Translations under genes and position numbers: made by a program
Source of the DNA: Burkholderiales bacterium
GTDB taxonomy: Bacteria; Pseudomonadota; Gammaproteobacteria; Burkholderiales; Burkholderiaceae
Assembly (NCBI GenBank): GCA_903643055.1
Contig: CAHJWV010000377.1
Span: 1-6,331, forward strand
Direction of reading: 5' to 3'
DNA length: 6,331 nucleotides
Notes under the pieces: generated by a model
The model's input: only the letters and a program-made list of their open reading frames with translations
What the model was told of the DNA's origin: nothing
Database searches by the model: none
Part shown: positions 5,503-6,331 of the stretch, piece by piece
How the letters are laid out: every line of letters starts with the position of its first letter
How positions within the stretch are numbered: the stretch's first letter is position 1

Positions 5503-6331
5503 TCAGCGCTGGGTCATGCGCCGGCTCTTCGAGATCGACATCAGGATGCCGAGCCCGAGGCCAAGCGTCACCATGGCCGTCCCGCCATAGCTGATGAACG
5601 GCAAGGGCACGCCCACCACCGGCAGGATGCCGCTGACCATGCCCATGTTGACGAAGGCGTAGGTGAAAAAGCTCAGCGTGATCGCACCGGCCAGCAGCCG
5701 GGTGAACATCGTCGGCGCATCGGCGGCGATCATCAGGCCGCGAAAAATCAGCAGGGTGAAGATCAGCAACAGCGACCCGCACCCGACAAGGCCGAACTCC
5801 TCGGAGAACGCCGCGAAGATGAAATCGGTGGTGCGCTCGGGAATGAACTCCAGGTGCGTCTGCGTGCCCTTCATGAAGCCCTTGCCCTGCACGCCACCCG
5901 AGCCGATCGCGATCATTCCCTGGATGGTGTGAAAGCCTTTGCCGAGCGGGTCGGTGGTCGGGTCGAGCAGCGTGCAAACGCGGTTCTTCTGATAGTCATG
6001 CAGCAGCGGCCAGGCCACGCTCGGCTGGCAGATCTTGTCTTCCGAGACCACCAGCGCCGTCACCGCGGCCGCCCCCATCAGCAGCACCGGGACGATCAGC
6101 TTCCATGACAGGCCGGCAAAGAAGATGACGTACAGCCCGGCCGACATCACGAGGATCGCCGTGCCCAGGTCGGGCTGCTTGACGATCAAGCCGAGCGGCA
6201 GGCCGAGGATCAGCATCGCGATGAAGAAGTCGGTGACGCGCAACTGGCCCTCGCGGCGCTGGAACCACCACGCCAGCATCAGCGGCATCGCGATCTTCAT
6301 CACTTCGCTGGGCTGTATCACCATGCCCAGG
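5503..6331 (-). CDS. rodA: RodA peptidoglycan glycosyltransferase, C-terminal part (runs off right edge)
   Basis: RodA is the SEDS-family inner-membrane polymerase that uses lipid II to make glycan strands during cell elongation, working with PBP2 in the Rod complex. About 275 codons are visible to the C-terminus; relative to the roughly 370-residue E. coli protein, about 100 N-terminal residues lie beyond the edge. Diagnostic stretches: MVIQPSEVMKIAMPLMLAWW at the right end, KQPDLGTAI, LLDPTTDPLGKGFHTIQG then IAIGSGG, the segment PERTTDFIFAAFSEEFGLVG with the putative catalytic Asp (codon 5826-5824), and the terminal PFISYGGTAMVTLGLGLGIL. The frame stays open to the edge, so the Met at 6324 is internal and not a start. 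Two cysteines (codons ending at 6028 and 5974) flank the HDYQ segment. In many Proteobacteria rodA follows the PBP2 gene (mrdA), which would lie outside to the right. Confidence 0.96.
   Translation of the reverse strand, partial: LGMVIQPSEVMKIAMPLMLAWWFQRREGQLRVTDFFIAMLILGLPLGLIVKQPDLGTAILVMSAGLYVIFFAGLSWKLIVPVLLMGAAAVTALVVSEDKICQPSVAWPLLHDYQKNRVCTLLDPTTDPLGKGFHTIQGMIAIGSGGVQGKGFMKGTQTHLEFIPERTTDFIFAAFSEEFGLVGCGSLLLIFTLLIFRGLMIAADAPTMFTRLLAGAITLSFFTYAFVNMGMVSGILPVVGVPLPFISYGGTAMVTLGLGLGILMSISKSRRMTQR

Noticed and set aside
4205..5977. 590-codon minus-strand open frame across the MATE gene and part of rodA
   Set aside because: It is antisense to a clear MATE protein and out of frame with RodA; its His/Arg/Gln/Ala-rich composition is typical of a shadow frame in GC-rich DNA.
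4771..6108. 445-codon plus-strand open frame across the MATE end and antisense to rodA
   Set aside because: Arg/Ala/His-rich shadow frame overlapping two well-supported genes; no recognisable motif.
1..6331. Mobile element, CRISPR array, toxin-antitoxin or defence system
   Set aside because: No transposase, integrase, regularly spaced repeats, terminal inverted repeats or defence-type domains were seen; all long frames are explained by housekeeping, signalling or transport genes.

Overview
The window looks like ordinary chromosomal DNA from a GC-rich betaproteobacterium, most likely Burkholderiales. This rests on protein families and sequence feel (RecA, RodA and 2CSK_N-type kinase sequence, GC-rich third codon positions); I cannot fix the genus without a search. 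No mobile element, CRISPR array, tRNA or rRNA is visible.

Layout from left to right. (1) Positions 1-1436, minus strand: recA followed 17 bp downstream by the 5' part of recX, which runs off the left edge. This is the usual recA-recX pair, recombinase plus its modulator. (2) Positions 1437-1571: a 135-bp divergent control region. It holds a one-mismatch LexA (SOS) box, a plausible recA promoter overlapping it, and a perfect 16-bp palindrome nearer the plus-strand genes. (3) Positions 1572-3864, plus strand: a two-component system, an OmpR/PhoB-class response regulator and a 2CSK_N (TctE-like) histidine kinase. They are separated by 61 bp containing a 22-codon ORF whose ends overlap the regulator stop and the kinase start. 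(4) Positions 3865-4087: a 223-bp spacer with a hairpin at the kinase end and short repeats but no convincing gene or promoter. (5) Positions 4088-5482, plus strand: a complete MATE-family (NorM-like) multidrug/cation antiporter. (6) Positions 5503-6331, minus strand, convergent with the MATE gene: the C-terminal three quarters of rodA, the SEDS peptidoglycan polymerase of the elongasome, running off the right edge.

Functionally this is a set of separate housekeeping and signalling units rather than one pathway: DNA repair/SOS (recA-recX), an envelope-sensing two-component system of unknown stimulus, a drug or metabolite exporter, and cell-wall elongation. I see no evidence of an undescribed defence or mobile system. 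The points most worth a second look are the double ATGA bridge between regulator and kinase, the palindrome in the recA/regulator divergent promoter region, the lysine-glutamate repeat tail of RecA, and the long low-complexity insert in RecX.
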